Shown piece after piece: positions 10,795-20,634 of a DNA stretch of 64,000 bases. Position 1 is the first letter of the stretch. The number at the start of each line of letters is the position of its first letter. Source of the stretch: Notolepis coatsorum (Eukaryota; Chordata; Actinopteri; Aulopiformes; Paralepididae); the NCBI GenBank assembly GCA_963971535.1, contig OZ020586.1:71382048-71446047 (forward strand). Direction: 5' to 3'. The notes under the pieces were generated by a model. The model was not told the origin of the DNA, ran no database searches, and saw only the letters and a program-made list of their open reading frames with translations. Both the position numbers and the translations under genes were made by a program.

Positions 10795-12230
10795 TGTTGT
10801 GAAGGGCCAGATTAAACCGAATATATATATTTATTTATATATATATATTTAATTGTATTTGTATATTCTCTAATATTCCCTGATATCCCTTGTATATTCC
10901 TTGTACAATATGCATTGAATATCCATTCTAGCCTACTGAACATCCCATAATAGTCTCCATTCTACTATTGGTCGAGACCTTGGTGCCAGGCTGCCATACC
11001 CCTCAGACCCAGTTCAAACGTACCGCTCCACATGTACGAACAAGTCCTAGTTCCGCGTAGGAATCTGACTACCGCACCACTAATCGGACTATTTGTTCAT
11101 AGTGCGTATATATACTGCGCTACTAAAGTAGGACTTCCTTTTCAGTCCAGTTTCTTACCCTCCAATAGAGTCACAGACGTAAAGCCTCCCCGCGACGCCA
11201 CGTGTGGGAGTAAGGCCAAGTTCGCCTACCATCGGTATTGAGACATCGTGTATATTAATATTTGAATAGTCATATTTGGCACTATATCGTCGAGTTGGAC
11301 GTAGTCTATTAAGCTAATAATAGTCTGTTAATATATAGTGCTTCGTGCGGTGAGAATACTACCGTAGTCAGTACCCCATCGTTTCGGGCAGAGAACTGGC
11401 TGCTTATCCAGGGTGGTTGACCCCACGTGAAGCTGCACCCGAGGAGCCCCAGAGCCGACGAGCGAGTGGACCTGTATACCGGATTATTCTACCGACGACA
11501 GCCCGCCTTCCCAGGCACGGATTATGCTTTGTATACTTTGATTATTCCATGGATAAAGACCCCCGACACTGCCGTGTGTTGGAACCCCCCCCCCCCTGGA
11601 GAGGACGCAAGGTGAGGAGACGCTCTGCAAGACGAGGTCGCTTCACGTCTCTCCTCCGTGGACCGGATGACGCCGGCCCACAAAGAGTCCACCTGCTTTC
11701 ATCTGTGGTCCAAGGATCGCCGGCGCATTGAACGGCACTACAGTGGGTTCACCTGGGATACCCTTGGCCGGATGAGGCAGCCGGATTCTACCCCCCCCCC
11801 CCTCCTACTCCTGTCGGCTTACAAGCGACCGGATTAACCCCCCCTAGTGTGTCCAGTATATAATCATTAAAGTATCATTGCTGTTATTCCTTAAACTATT
11901 CCAGGTCGTATATGTACCACCTGCGCCTTCAGAGATTGGACATTCTCTATTGATATACCGACGAATACTCTTGCCATAAAAGTGCATACTAATTTCCATT
12001 CATAAATGTGATTGATTTGATTAAGTGCTTGCTCTACACACCATCGCTGTGTAGAAATAAAGACCTATTTCTAATTCGTACATTTGTGTTGGATCCGTTT
12101 CATCTACGTGACAGTGTTCATCATAATATATTTATGCCGTGTACTGGGTGGCCGAATATTAAGTACAAAGGTAGTGGTAGTAAGTATCATATCTAGTAAT
12201 ACAGTCAGGGAATTGTACCCCTCAGTTACA
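10795..12230 (+). repeat. BEL/Pao 5' LTR
   Basis: It has TG...CA ends and an upstream GCTAA. A TATA-like GCGTATATATACTGCGC lies near 11103-11119, and AATAAAG near 12056 may serve as a poly(A) signal. Short frames inside it are duplicated in the 3' LTR and have no protein support. Confidence 0.95.
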
Positions 12231-12232
12231 AT

Positions 12233-12249
12233 TGGTCCTTCGAGCCGGA
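12233..12249 (+). promoter_or_regulatory. Primer binding site, tRNA-Tyr type
   Basis: TGGTCCTTCGAGCCGGA begins 2 nt after the LTR. Its reverse complement is the 3' end of vertebrate tRNA-Tyr (acceptor TCGAAGG, discriminator A, CCA) over 17 nt, as I know that tRNA. The first mismatch follows at 12250. Confidence 0.8.
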
Positions 12250-12298
12250 TGGTAATTAGTGTAATATTAATATAGTGTTATTAATATTGAAATGGCCT

Positions 12299-13408
12299 AT
12301 GATGAACACTCCACGAAACGATCCTCCTAACCAACGCCTGCAGCGCGAACGACGGCTCCCTCAGTACTTAGAGGCCTACGCTGTCAGTCAACAACCTAGT
12401 CTTCTACTAACAGTAAACGCGGTAAAACTAGAAAGTAAAAGTATGTCTAACCCCAACGCCCAGACTACCCCGACCATAGAGGCCCCTACGGGCTCTAATG
12501 TAACTGACCAAGTTCACGGTGGGGACCAGTGGGAACCAGACATGACTTCACACCCCGCCAGTACTGAAGAAGTAGTCCCTGATGAGTCCCGGGAGGAATA
12601 CAACGCTACCGAGAGAGAACTCGGCACGGAAGAAGACGGGGAGAGCACCGTGGAGATAGAGCTCCAAGGCTCCGCAAGGAGTACCCCGAGGGAAGGCTCC
12701 CCTATACAACCGCCTTCTCCCAGCGAGGCAGAGAGGACCCTACAGCAGGCCTTCCTCATCAGCCTGAACGCCGCTGCTGAACGCGACCGACTGCAGATCC
12801 AGCAGCGGAGCGAAGAAGAGCATATACGTCTAGAACTAAGACGCATTCAGAGAGAAGAGAATGTGGCCCGAGACCAAGCAGACAGCCAGCGAGCAGCTGC
12901 TGGTGCTCTACGGGACGCAGAGCGCGACAGACAGCAAGCGCAACTAATAGAACAGCTGATCAGACGGACAACACCCTCTCCCTCCGCCAGAGGCTCCAGG
13001 AACTCGTCTAGACACACCTCCAGGGCGGCATCCCCTAGCCGAGTAAACAACCCTGAACTTGACCAACAGACGAGGTCTATACCCCCCACAGACCACCTCC
13101 CCCCACCGGTCCAAGCGAGACCTAGCAACCGGGAAGGAGCAGCATATCCTGTGGAGAGGCTAAACCAGAGACTACAAGCACTGGATGACCTAACTGAAGA
13201 CGAAGAGGAAGAGGAGGAGAACCACGCCCGACGACAGCACAGTACTCTACCGGACCAGGAGGTCCGGTACAGCCCAGGCTATACTCCCGTGGAGCTGCGC
13301 TACAGACCCCCGACTCTATACACGGGTGAGCACGACGCACGACCCGCACCGAGGATCAGCACCTGGACAAGCGGGCCATGGTACACTGCCGGTACCAGCC
13401 CATACTAA
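12299..13408 (+). CDS. BEL/Pao ORF1: N-terminal Gag-like, coiled-coil protein
   Basis: The frame opens at 12275, but the paired ATGs at 12299 and 12302 follow a short hydrophobic leader and are more likely starts; about 370 codons. Residues 40-120 are acidic and Ser/Thr/Pro-rich. A long charged stretch rich in Glu, Arg and Gln (LRRIQREENVARDQADSQRA) looks like a coiled coil. An Arg/Ser segment follows, then an EDEEEEEEN run. No zinc knuckle or enzyme is present. It stops at TAA 13406-13408 in the same reading frame as the downstream polyprotein, with no other stop before that ATG at 13457. It is probably the N-terminal part of a Gag-Pol polyprotein cut by one stop, or a product separated by readthrough or reinitiation. 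Confidence 0.75.
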   Translation: MMNTPRNDPPNQRLQRERRLPQYLEAYAVSQQPSLLLTVNAVKLESKSMSNPNAQTTPTIEAPTGSNVTDQVHGGDQWEPDMTSHPASTEEVVPDESREEYNATERELGTEEDGESTVEIELQGSARSTPREGSPIQPPSPSEAERTLQQAFLISLNAAAERDRLQIQQRSEEEHIRLELRRIQREENVARDQADSQRAAAGALRDAERDRQQAQLIEQLIRRTTPSPSARGSRNSSRHTSRAASPSRVNNPELDQQTRSIPPTDHLPPPVQARPSNREGAAYPVERLNQRLQALDDLTEDEEEEEENHARRQHSTLPDQEVRYSPGYTPVELRYRPPTLYTGEHDARPAPRISTWTSGPWYTAGTSPY

Positions 13409-13456
13409 GGAGCGGGAGGAGACTCGCCTAGGAGGCCTCTCCCCCAACGCTCGCCG

Positions 13457-16400
13457 ATGTATCCACAGTCAGCGTCATACATTGGCACGCCTATGGTACC
13501 CGACTTCACCCAAGAGAACCGGGCCCAGTATACAGAACTCCGCATGTGTCTGGAGACCATGTTGGTGGATGTATTGGATGAACGCCATAAATACGCCATC
13601 CTACTGAAGCACTTAAAGGTACCCCGCGCACATAATATAGCGCTCGCCTACGCGACTTCCACCACCCCATACACAGCAGCGCTGGTAGCATTGGACCAGA
13701 GGTATGGGCGCATATGGGATTACGTGATCCAGGAGATCCGACACATCGACCGCTTACCCCCAGCAATAGACAATCGAGCACTGGACGACCTGTCCATCAG
13801 AGTGCAGTCCCTGGTAGGGATGTTGGGAGCGCAGAGAGAGAAGGGGAGGCATGAACTTTACGCCAACTCAAATGTGGAAAGGATCTTGGAGAAGCTGCCG
13901 CCCGCTCGACAGGAGCGTTTTAGGCGACAGAGGGACCACCGAGACCCGAATGGCCCCGAACCGAACCTCCTCGATCTAGCAGACTTCCTGGCGAGAGAAG
14001 TCAGCAGCCTACGGCTAGATACATTCGGACGGAGCACCCCTGGCTCCAGAGAAGGAACCAGACGACTAAATGATGGAAGAAGATCGGTGACTGTGATGCA
14101 CCAATCGGAGTCAGTACCGAGCAGCAGGAGCCACAGTACCCCCTCCAGAACGGAGAAGTGGAAGATAGTGTGCCCCTACTGTGAGAAAGAACACTGGCTA
14201 GCGCAATGTGACTCCTTCCCCAAGCTGAACGCGGAGGAAGCAAGTCAATGGATAAAGTCCAACAAGCGCTGTTTTCGCTGTGCGCGCTCACACATGGCAG
14301 CCGAATGCCGCTTAAAGAAAAGGTGCACCAAGTGCGATGGAGCCCATCTGGACATACTTCACGACAGTAACAGACGGCGCCCTTCACCCGCACCATCCAG
14401 CCGCAAAGCGAGCGTCATGTACATCGATCCCGCCAGCAGCAGTGGAGCCCGAGTACTCCTAAAAGTAGTGCGTGTGACACTAAGCTACCAGAATAAAGTC
14501 CTGGACACTTACGCCGTCCTCGATGACGGGTCAGAGAAGACCCTTCTGCTCGCCTCCGCTGCGGCCCAGCTAGGGCTGCGGGGAAGCGAAACCCAAATGA
14601 CAATTCGGACAATAAGACGAGATTTGAAGACGATAAAGGGCGAGAATGTCTCATTCTCTATCGCAGCAAGCGGCCAGCCTGAGCGACGGTACCAGATTAC
14701 AGACGCTTTCACCAGCCAAGAAATAGGACTGTCGCGGTACACATACCCCGTCGCCAAGCTGATGGAGAAATATGCACATCTGCGCAAGTTACCGATCCCG
14801 CTCATAGACAATGCTATGCCGACCCTGTTGATAGGCTCCGACCATGCAGACCTCATTGTCCCGATAGACCGGGTTCATACCGGACCCCGAGGCTGTCCTG
14901 CAGCAGTCGAGACCCGTTTGGGATGGACTCTCCAAGGCCCGCTCGCCAAATCTCTCAACCGAAGTACAGCCACTAGATGTCTCCACTCCCGAGTCACAGA
15001 GGGAGAAACCGCACTCCTGCAACACGTAGAGCGGCTATGGACCTTGGAACAAATGCCCTTTAAGAACGGAAAGAAAGACATTCGCTCTAAAGATGACATT
15101 TACGCCATTCACCTCCTCGAGACAGGGACCAAGAGAGTCCCGGTCAACGGCGTGTTGAGATACGCCACGCCACTCCTGCGGCGAGAAGGAATGCCTACTT
15201 TCCACGCCAAGACAGACGCCACAGAATGGTACCTGCTGAACACGGAGCGGCGCTTAGCCAAGAACCCCGCCCAAGAGAGTGTATACCGCGCTGAGATTGA
15301 GAAGCTCATCACAGCGGGACACGTCACAAAGATGGACATTAAAGAGGCTGACCAGACCACTGAATCGTGGTACGTGCCTCACCACAAGGTCCATCACAAC
15401 GGTAAAGACCGCATAGTATTTAACTGCAGCTACCAGATCGGATCCCAAAATCTGAATAAAGAGTTACTGCCCGGTCCCACACTCGGCCCTTCCCTACTCG
15501 GCGTTCTACTCCGCTTCCGCCAGGAAAAGGTGGCCATCAGCGGGGACATTAAAGGAATGTTCCTGCAGGTGAGATTAGTAGAGGCGGACAAGCCCCTGTT
15601 ACGGTTCCTATGGAGAGAGAAGCCAGGAGATGAGCACCCAGCCATCTACCAATGGGAAGTCCTCCCCTTCGGAACGACGTGCAGCCCCTGCTGTGCTACA
15701 TTTGCACTACAGAAACATGTAGCAGAGGACCCAGCAGCGGACGAAGAGGTCCGACACAGCGTAAAGAACAGCTTCTACGTAGACAACTGTCTACAAAGCC
15801 TTTCAACCCAGGAAGAAGCCGAGGCTCTCCTGATTAAACTCCGCGCCTCATTGATCAAAGGCGGCTTTGATCTCAGGCAGTGGGCCAGCAGCGATCCGCA
15901 AGTACTGCGCAGCCTCTCCTCCGAGGACAAGGCAGCCAGCAGAGAGACCTGGATGGCTACAATCCCGGGAGAAGCCCAGGAGATGACCCTGGGATTGGTG
16001 TGGCGATTCAAAACAGATTCGCTTCACTACAGACACAAGCCCCTGACTACAGAGCAGGGAAGGCCGGCGGCGGCGCCGACCACCAGACGGAGTGTGTACA
16101 CAACACTCGCCCGACAATATGACCCGCTAGGATGTATTCTACCGTACACCACCAGGGCAAAAATGATTGTACGAGCATTGTGGGACAAGGACCAGGGCTG
16201 GGACGACCCCATTCCCGCACACCTTGCATCCACCTGGAGAGAGTGGGAGATGGAGCTCCACTCACTCCCAGGCGTTAATATGCGCCGAAGCTACTTCCCA
16301 CCCACGGTGAGGCCAGAGACATGTAAAATGGACTTACACGTCTTCAGTGACGCCTCAGAGGTCGCATACGGATCAGTAGCCTACTTGCGGGCCCAAGAGA

Positions 16401-18385
16401 AGGGGGGAGAGATCTACACAGCATTTGTCCTCGCCCGCTCGAGAATAGCCCCACGCAAGCAACAATCTATCCCACGTCTAGAACTCTGCGCAGCCCTAGC
16501 CGGAGCGCACCTAGCCACGCTCATCCAACGTGAGCTCACCATACCGGTGTCTAGAACAATCCTGTGGTCAGACTCCACGACGGTACTCGCCTGGATCAAA
16601 TCGGACTCATGCAAGTACAAAGTCTTCGTGGGAGTCAGAGTCACCGAGATTCAAGACTTAACCGAAGAGTTAACCGGAGAAACAGAGTGGCGCTACGTTG
16701 ATACAAAACAGAACCCAGCTGACGTCATCACCCGGGGGATGCCCCTGGATGACCTCACCCGTCGCAATGTCTACAGTGACGGCCCCGCATTCCTAAGACT
16801 CCCGGAAGGACAGTGGCCCATGCCTATCCCGAGGGAAGCAAGTCCAGAGGAGGTGGAAAATAAGAAGTCTGTGTTCTGTGGATTGAGCACCGTAGCCTCC
16901 ACCGACCCTAACATAGACGATTGCACGTCCATAGAGAGTGCACAACAAAGAACATTCCTGCGGTACCACCCGGAGTGCAAGTCCCCCGCTGATATGTCAG
17001 CAGCTAACTACGAGGAAGCAGAATTGCTTCTACTGCAGCGAGCCCAGAGAGACTCGTTCCCCGATGAATTGGCCTGTCTACAGGGAGGAAAGCCCGTCCC
17101 ATCCGACAGCAGATTAATTCATCTGGCCCCCGAGAGCGACGCTCATACCCTCATCAGAGTGGGTGGTCGCCTACGCAGAGCCCCCAATCTACCGGATGAC
17201 ATTAAATACCCGATCGTATTGAACAGCCGACACAAGGTCACAGAGCTGATTATAAAGAAATACGATGAGGATGTACATCACGCAGGAGCAGAAAGAGTCT
17301 TCGCGGAAATCAGACGTCGTTACTGGATCCTACAAGGAAGAGAGGCGGTACGACGCTTCCAGCGAACATGTCTAGACTGCCGCAAGTGGCGCGCGCAGCC
17401 CAGCATACCAAGGATGGCTGACCTTCCTCCATGTCGCCTCCGAATCGGTGACAAGCCATTCCACTCAACGGGTATGGACTGCTTTGGCCCGCTGCACATA
17501 AAGAAAGGAAGAGGAACCGAGAAGCGGTGGGGTATTGTATTCAAATGCATGACCACCAGAGCGATACACATCGAGCTTCTCCCGACCATGAGCACAGACT
17601 CATTCCTTATGGCCTTCCGTAGATTCACATCACGGAAAGGAAGACCGTCTACCCTATTGTCCGATCATGGGACAAACTTCAAAGGCGGCGAAAGAGAGCT
17701 GAGAGAGAGCTTCCAAGCTATGGGCCCAGAACTTAAGACCCTCCTCGCTCCAGCACAGGTTGATTTCCAATTCAACCCCCCAAACGCACCCCACTTCGGT
17801 GGCACTTGGGAACGAGAAGTGCGCTCCATAAAGACAGCCCTGTACGCAGTACTTGGGGCCCAGACTGTGGCGGAAGAAGTCCTAATGACAGTCCTCACGG
17901 AGATTGAGGGAGTACTTAACTCGAAGCCCCTCGGATATGTCTCCAGTGATGTGGCGGATATCGACCCAGTTACCCCCAACACACTCCTGATGGGGCGGCT
18001 AGATCCTGCATTACCCCAGACAATGTACCGGCCTGAAGAGGCGAACGGCCGACGAATGTGGAGGTACAGCCAAGTATTAGCCGACAAGTTTTGGCGCAGT
18101 TTCCTACTGCACTACCTACCGTCTCTACAGACCCGCCAGAAGTGGGTAAAGGAGAGAGACAATTTGACAGAAGGAACAGTCGTCATGATTATTGATCAAT
18201 CACTGCCCAGAGCTATGTGGCCGGCCGGCCGCGTAAGCAAAGTGATCACCGGTGCCGACGGCAAGGTCCGAGCAGCTGAAGTGCTCGTCCAGGGTCGCAC
18301 TTACACCCGTCCCGTGGCGAGGCTCATAGAACTGCCTCGACTCCCAGACACAATCGATGATGACCATGACCCTATAACCCTATGA
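13457..18385 (+). CDS. BEL/Pao Gag-Pol polyprotein (1,642 codons)
   Basis: It encodes the retrotransposon's core and replication enzymes. Residues 10-190 resemble the BEL Gag region (DUF1759). Cys/His knuckles lie near 238-300 (CPYCEKEHWLAQC, CFRCARSHMAAEC, CTKC). The aspartic protease has VLDDGSEKTLL near 353-363, where DDGS is the BEL-type active-site variant. Reverse transcriptase spans about 640-860 with YVDN at about 774. RNase H follows from about 955 (HVFSDASEVAYG). The integrase has an HHCC zinc region near 1273-1310 and catalytic Asp1341, Asp1403 and Glu1452. A C-terminal DUF5641-like segment (WRYSQVLADKFWRSFLLHYL) closes it. No frameshift or internal stop is seen. The ATG at 13457 is only the first Met after the ORF1 stop and may not be the natural start. 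Confidence 0.92.
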   Translation: MYPQSASYIGTPMVPDFTQENRAQYTELRMCLETMLVDVLDERHKYAILLKHLKVPRAHNIALAYATSTTPYTAALVALDQRYGRIWDYVIQEIRHIDRLPPAIDNRALDDLSIRVQSLVGMLGAQREKGRHELYANSNVERILEKLPPARQERFRRQRDHRDPNGPEPNLLDLADFLAREVSSLRLDTFGRSTPGSREGTRRLNDGRRSVTVMHQSESVPSSRSHSTPSRTEKWKIVCPYCEKEHWLAQCDSFPKLNAEEASQWIKSNKRCFRCARSHMAAECRLKKRCTKCDGAHLDILHDSNRRRPSPAPSSRKASVMYIDPASSSGARVLLKVVRVTLSYQNKVLDTYAVLDDGSEKTLLLASAAAQLGLRGSETQMTIRTIRRDLKTIKGENVSFSIAASGQPERRYQITDAFTSQEIGLSRYTYPVAKLMEKYAHLRKLPIPLIDNAMPTLLIGSDHADLIVPIDRVHTGPRGCPAAVETRLGWTLQGPLAKSLNRSTATRCLHSRVTEGETALLQHVERLWTLEQMPFKNGKKDIRSKDDIYAIHLLETGTKRVPVNGVLRYATPLLRREGMPTFHAKTDATEWYLLNTERRLAKNPAQESVYRAEIEKLITAGHVTKMDIKEADQTTESWYVPHHKVHHNGKDRIVFNCSYQIGSQNLNKELLPGPTLGPSLLGVLLRFRQEKVAISGDIKGMFLQVRLVEADKPLLRFLWREKPGDEHPAIYQWEVLPFGTTCSPCCATFALQKHVAEDPAADEEVRHSVKNSFYVDNCLQSLSTQEEAEALLIKLRASLIKGGFDLRQWASSDPQVLRSLSSEDKAASRETWMATIPGEAQEMTLGLVWRFKTDSLHYRHKPLTTEQGRPAAAPTTRRSVYTTLARQYDPLGCILPYTTRAKMIVRALWDKDQGWDDPIPAHLASTWREWEMELHSLPGVNMRRSYFPPTVRPETCKMDLHVFSDASEVAYGSVAYLRAQEKGGEIYTAFVLARSRIAPRKQQSIPRLELCAALAGAHLATLIQRELTIPVSRTILWSDSTTVLAWIKSDSCKYKVFVGVRVTEIQDLTEELTGETEWRYVDTKQNPADVITRGMPLDDLTRRNVYSDGPAFLRLPEGQWPMPIPREASPEEVENKKSVFCGLSTVASTDPNIDDCTSIESAQQRTFLRYHPECKSPADMSAANYEEAELLLLQRAQRDSFPDELACLQGGKPVPSDSRLIHLAPESDAHTLIRVGGRLRRAPNLPDDIKYPIVLNSRHKVTELIIKKYDEDVHHAGAERVFAEIRRRYWILQGREAVRRFQRTCLDCRKWRAQPSIPRMADLPPCRLRIGDKPFHSTGMDCFGPLHIKKGRGTEKRWGIVFKCMTTRAIHIELLPTMSTDSFLMAFRRFTSRKGRPSTLLSDHGTNFKGGERELRESFQAMGPELKTLLAPAQVDFQFNPPNAPHFGGTWEREVRSIKTALYAVLGAQTVAEEVLMTVLTEIEGVLNSKPLGYVSSDVADIDPVTPNTLLMGRLDPALPQTMYRPEEANGRRMWRYSQVLADKFWRSFLLHYLPSLQTRQKWVKERDNLTEGTVVMIIDQSLPRAMWPAGRVSKVITGADGKVRAAEVLVQGRTYTRPVARLIELPRLPDTIDDDHDPITL

Positions 18386-18493
18386 CTTTGTGAAGTTGAC
18401 TGACCCCTACAGCAAACCCTTATGTGTAAATAGACAACGCGATTAATCTGTCTCTGTTTAACTGATTAGGTCTGGGACCAATCAGGGGGTGGC
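18386..18493 (+). promoter_or_regulatory. BEL/Pao 3' untranslated strip with polypurine-like tract
   Basis: A 108-bp strip between the polyprotein stop and the 3' LTR. It ends in a purine-rich AATCAGGGGGTGGC just before the LTR's TGTTGTG, the expected site for plus-strand DNA priming. Confidence 0.6.
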
Positions 18494-19930
18494 TGTTGTG
18501 AAGGGCCAGATTAAACCGAATATATATATTTATTTATATATATATATTTAATTGTATTTGTATATTCTCTAATATTCCCTGATATCCCTTGTATATTCCT
18601 TGTACAATATGCATTGAATATCCATTCTAGCCTACTGAACATCCCATAATAGTCTCCATTCTACTATTGGTCGAGACCTTGGTGCCAGGCTGCCATACCC
18701 CTCAGACCCAGTTCAAACGTACCGCTCCACATGTACGAACAAGTCCTAGTTCCGCGTAGGAATCTGACTACCGCACCACTAATGGGACTATTTGTTCATA
18801 GTGCGTATATATACTGCGCTACTAAAGTAGGACTTCCTTTTCAGTCCAGTTTCTTACCCTCCAATAGAGTCACAGACGTAAAGCCTCCCCGCGACGCCAC
18901 GTGTGGGAGTAAGGCCAAGTTCGCCTACCATCGGTATTGAGACATCGTGTATATTAATATTTGAATAGTCATATTTGGCACTATATCGTCGAGTTGGACG
19001 TAGTCTATTAAGCTAATAATAGTCTGTTAATATATAGTGCTTCGTGCGGTGAGAATACTACCGTAGTCAGTACCCCATCGTTTCGGGCAGAGAACTGGCT
19101 GCTTATCCAGGGTGGTTGACCCCACGTGAAGCTGCACCCGAGGAGCCCCAGAGCCGACGAGCGAGTGGACCTGTATACCGGATTATTCTACCGACGACAG
19201 CCCGCCTTCCCAGGCACGGATTATGCTTTGTATACTTTGATTATTCCATGGATAAAGACCCCCGACACTGCCGTGTGTTGGAACCACCCCCCCCCCTGGA
19301 GAGGACGCAAGGTGAGGAGACGCTCTGCAAGACGAGGTCGCTTCACGTCTCTCCTCCGTGGACCGGATGACGCCGGCCCACAAAGAGTCCACCTGCTTTC
19401 ATCTGTTGTCCAAGGATCGCCGGCGCATTGAACGGCACTACAGTGGGTTCACCTGGGATACCCTTGGCCGGATGAGGCAGCCGGATTCTACCCCCCCCCC
19501 CCTCCTACTCCTGTCGGCTTACAAGCGACCGGATTAACCCCCCCTAGTGTGTCCAGTATATAATCATTAAAGTATCATTGCTGTTATTCCTTAAACTATT
19601 CCAGGTCGTATATGTACCACCTGCGCCTTCAGAGATTGGACATTCTCTATTGATATACCGACGAATACTCTTGCCATAAAAGTGCATACTAATTTCCATT
19701 CATAAATGTGATTGATTTGATTAAGTGCTTGCTCTACACACCATCGCTGTGTAGAAATAAAGACCTATTTCTAATTCGTACATTTGTGTTGGATCCGTTT
19801 CATCTACGTGACAGTGTTCATCATAATATATTTATGCCGTGTACTGGGTGGCCGAATATTAAGTACAAAGGTAGTGGTAGTAAGTATCATATCTAGTAAT
19901 ACAGTCAGGGAATTGTACCCCTCAGTTACA
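18494..19930 (+). repeat. BEL/Pao 3' LTR
   Basis: Near-identical to the 5' LTR. The differences I see are G for C at about 18784, a substitution and one extra base in the C-run near 19286, and T for G near 19407. GCTAA follows at 19931-19935. Confidence 0.95.
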
Positions 19931-19935
19931 GCTAA

Positions 19936-20185
19936 CCTTGGAGCGGCTGCACGGATACTAACTAAAACTAGAACATTTGATCATATCACACCCATGCTGT
20001 CCTCCCTACACTGGCTTCCCATCCAGGCCAGATCTTACTTTAAAGTGTTGCTCCTCACTTACAAAATTCTAAATGGGCTCGCACCGCTCTATCTATCCGA
20101 TCTCATCATACGATACACTGCCCGCTCGTGCTCTTCGTTCACAAAATGCGGGGCTCCTATTGATTCCTATGGTAACAAATAAATC
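19936..20185 (+). pseudogene. LINE reverse transcriptase C-terminal fragment
   Basis: The plus-strand frame contains AARILTKTRTFDHITPMLSS, then LHWLPIQARSYFKVLLLTYK and ILNGLAPLYLSDL. This is the classic C-terminus of fish L2/CR1-type LINE ORF2. It ends in a stop at 20180-20182. The BEL element inserted at its left border. Confidence 0.75.
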
Positions 20186-20634
20186 CACTGGCCACAGAGC
20201 CTTTGCCTACTGCACTTCCTACCTGTGGAATAAATCGTAAAATTATAATTAATATCTTGACGCAGTTGAAACGTAAATAATACAAAATAATAAAATTATT
20301 CTGTTACAGCTGCTGATATATATATATTATAGCTAATGTGTCCATTTGTTATTATGTGTTATCTCTCCACTCCACACTATGTTAGTGCTTGTCAGTGATG
20401 GGCAGTAGCTAGCTACAAGTAGCGACGCTACATAGCTTAACTACAATTCTCAGTAGCGTGCTGGTAGCGTTGCTACTTTTTAACCAGGGTACCGGTCTCT
20501 GTAGCGGAGCTATTTATAGAACGAAGTAGTGACGTAGCGACGAGAAACGTTACACGCTACTTTCGGGAGAAACAGTCTAGACTAGAAGATCTGTGAGGAG
20601 AAAAAAAAACTCCCCGTAAAAAACCCACTATGAT

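Larger units (their letters stand above)
10795..19930 (+). mobile_element. BEL/Pao LTR retrotransposon, nearly intact
   Basis: A 9,136-bp element with 1,436-bp and 1,437-bp LTRs that start TGTTGTGAAG and end CAGTTACA, flanked by the 5-bp duplication GCTAA (10790-10794 and 19931-19935). By eye the LTRs differ by three substitutions and one indel, which implies recent insertion. The interior has a tRNA-Tyr-type primer site, a gag-like frame and a 1,642-codon frame with protease, reverse transcriptase, RNase H and integrase in the BEL/Pao order. It lies in rims2 intron 4 in antisense orientation. The only obvious coding defect is one in-frame stop at 13406-13408. Confidence 0.95.

Noticed and set aside
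11417-11731. Frames inside the BEL LTRs (also 19116-19431)
   Set aside because: Present in both LTRs, different lengths because of a C-run indel, and no recognisable domain.
14001-18087. Antisense frames of 60-140 codons across the BEL polyprotein
   Set aside because: Shadows of a long GC-balanced coding frame; none has a domain or initiation context.
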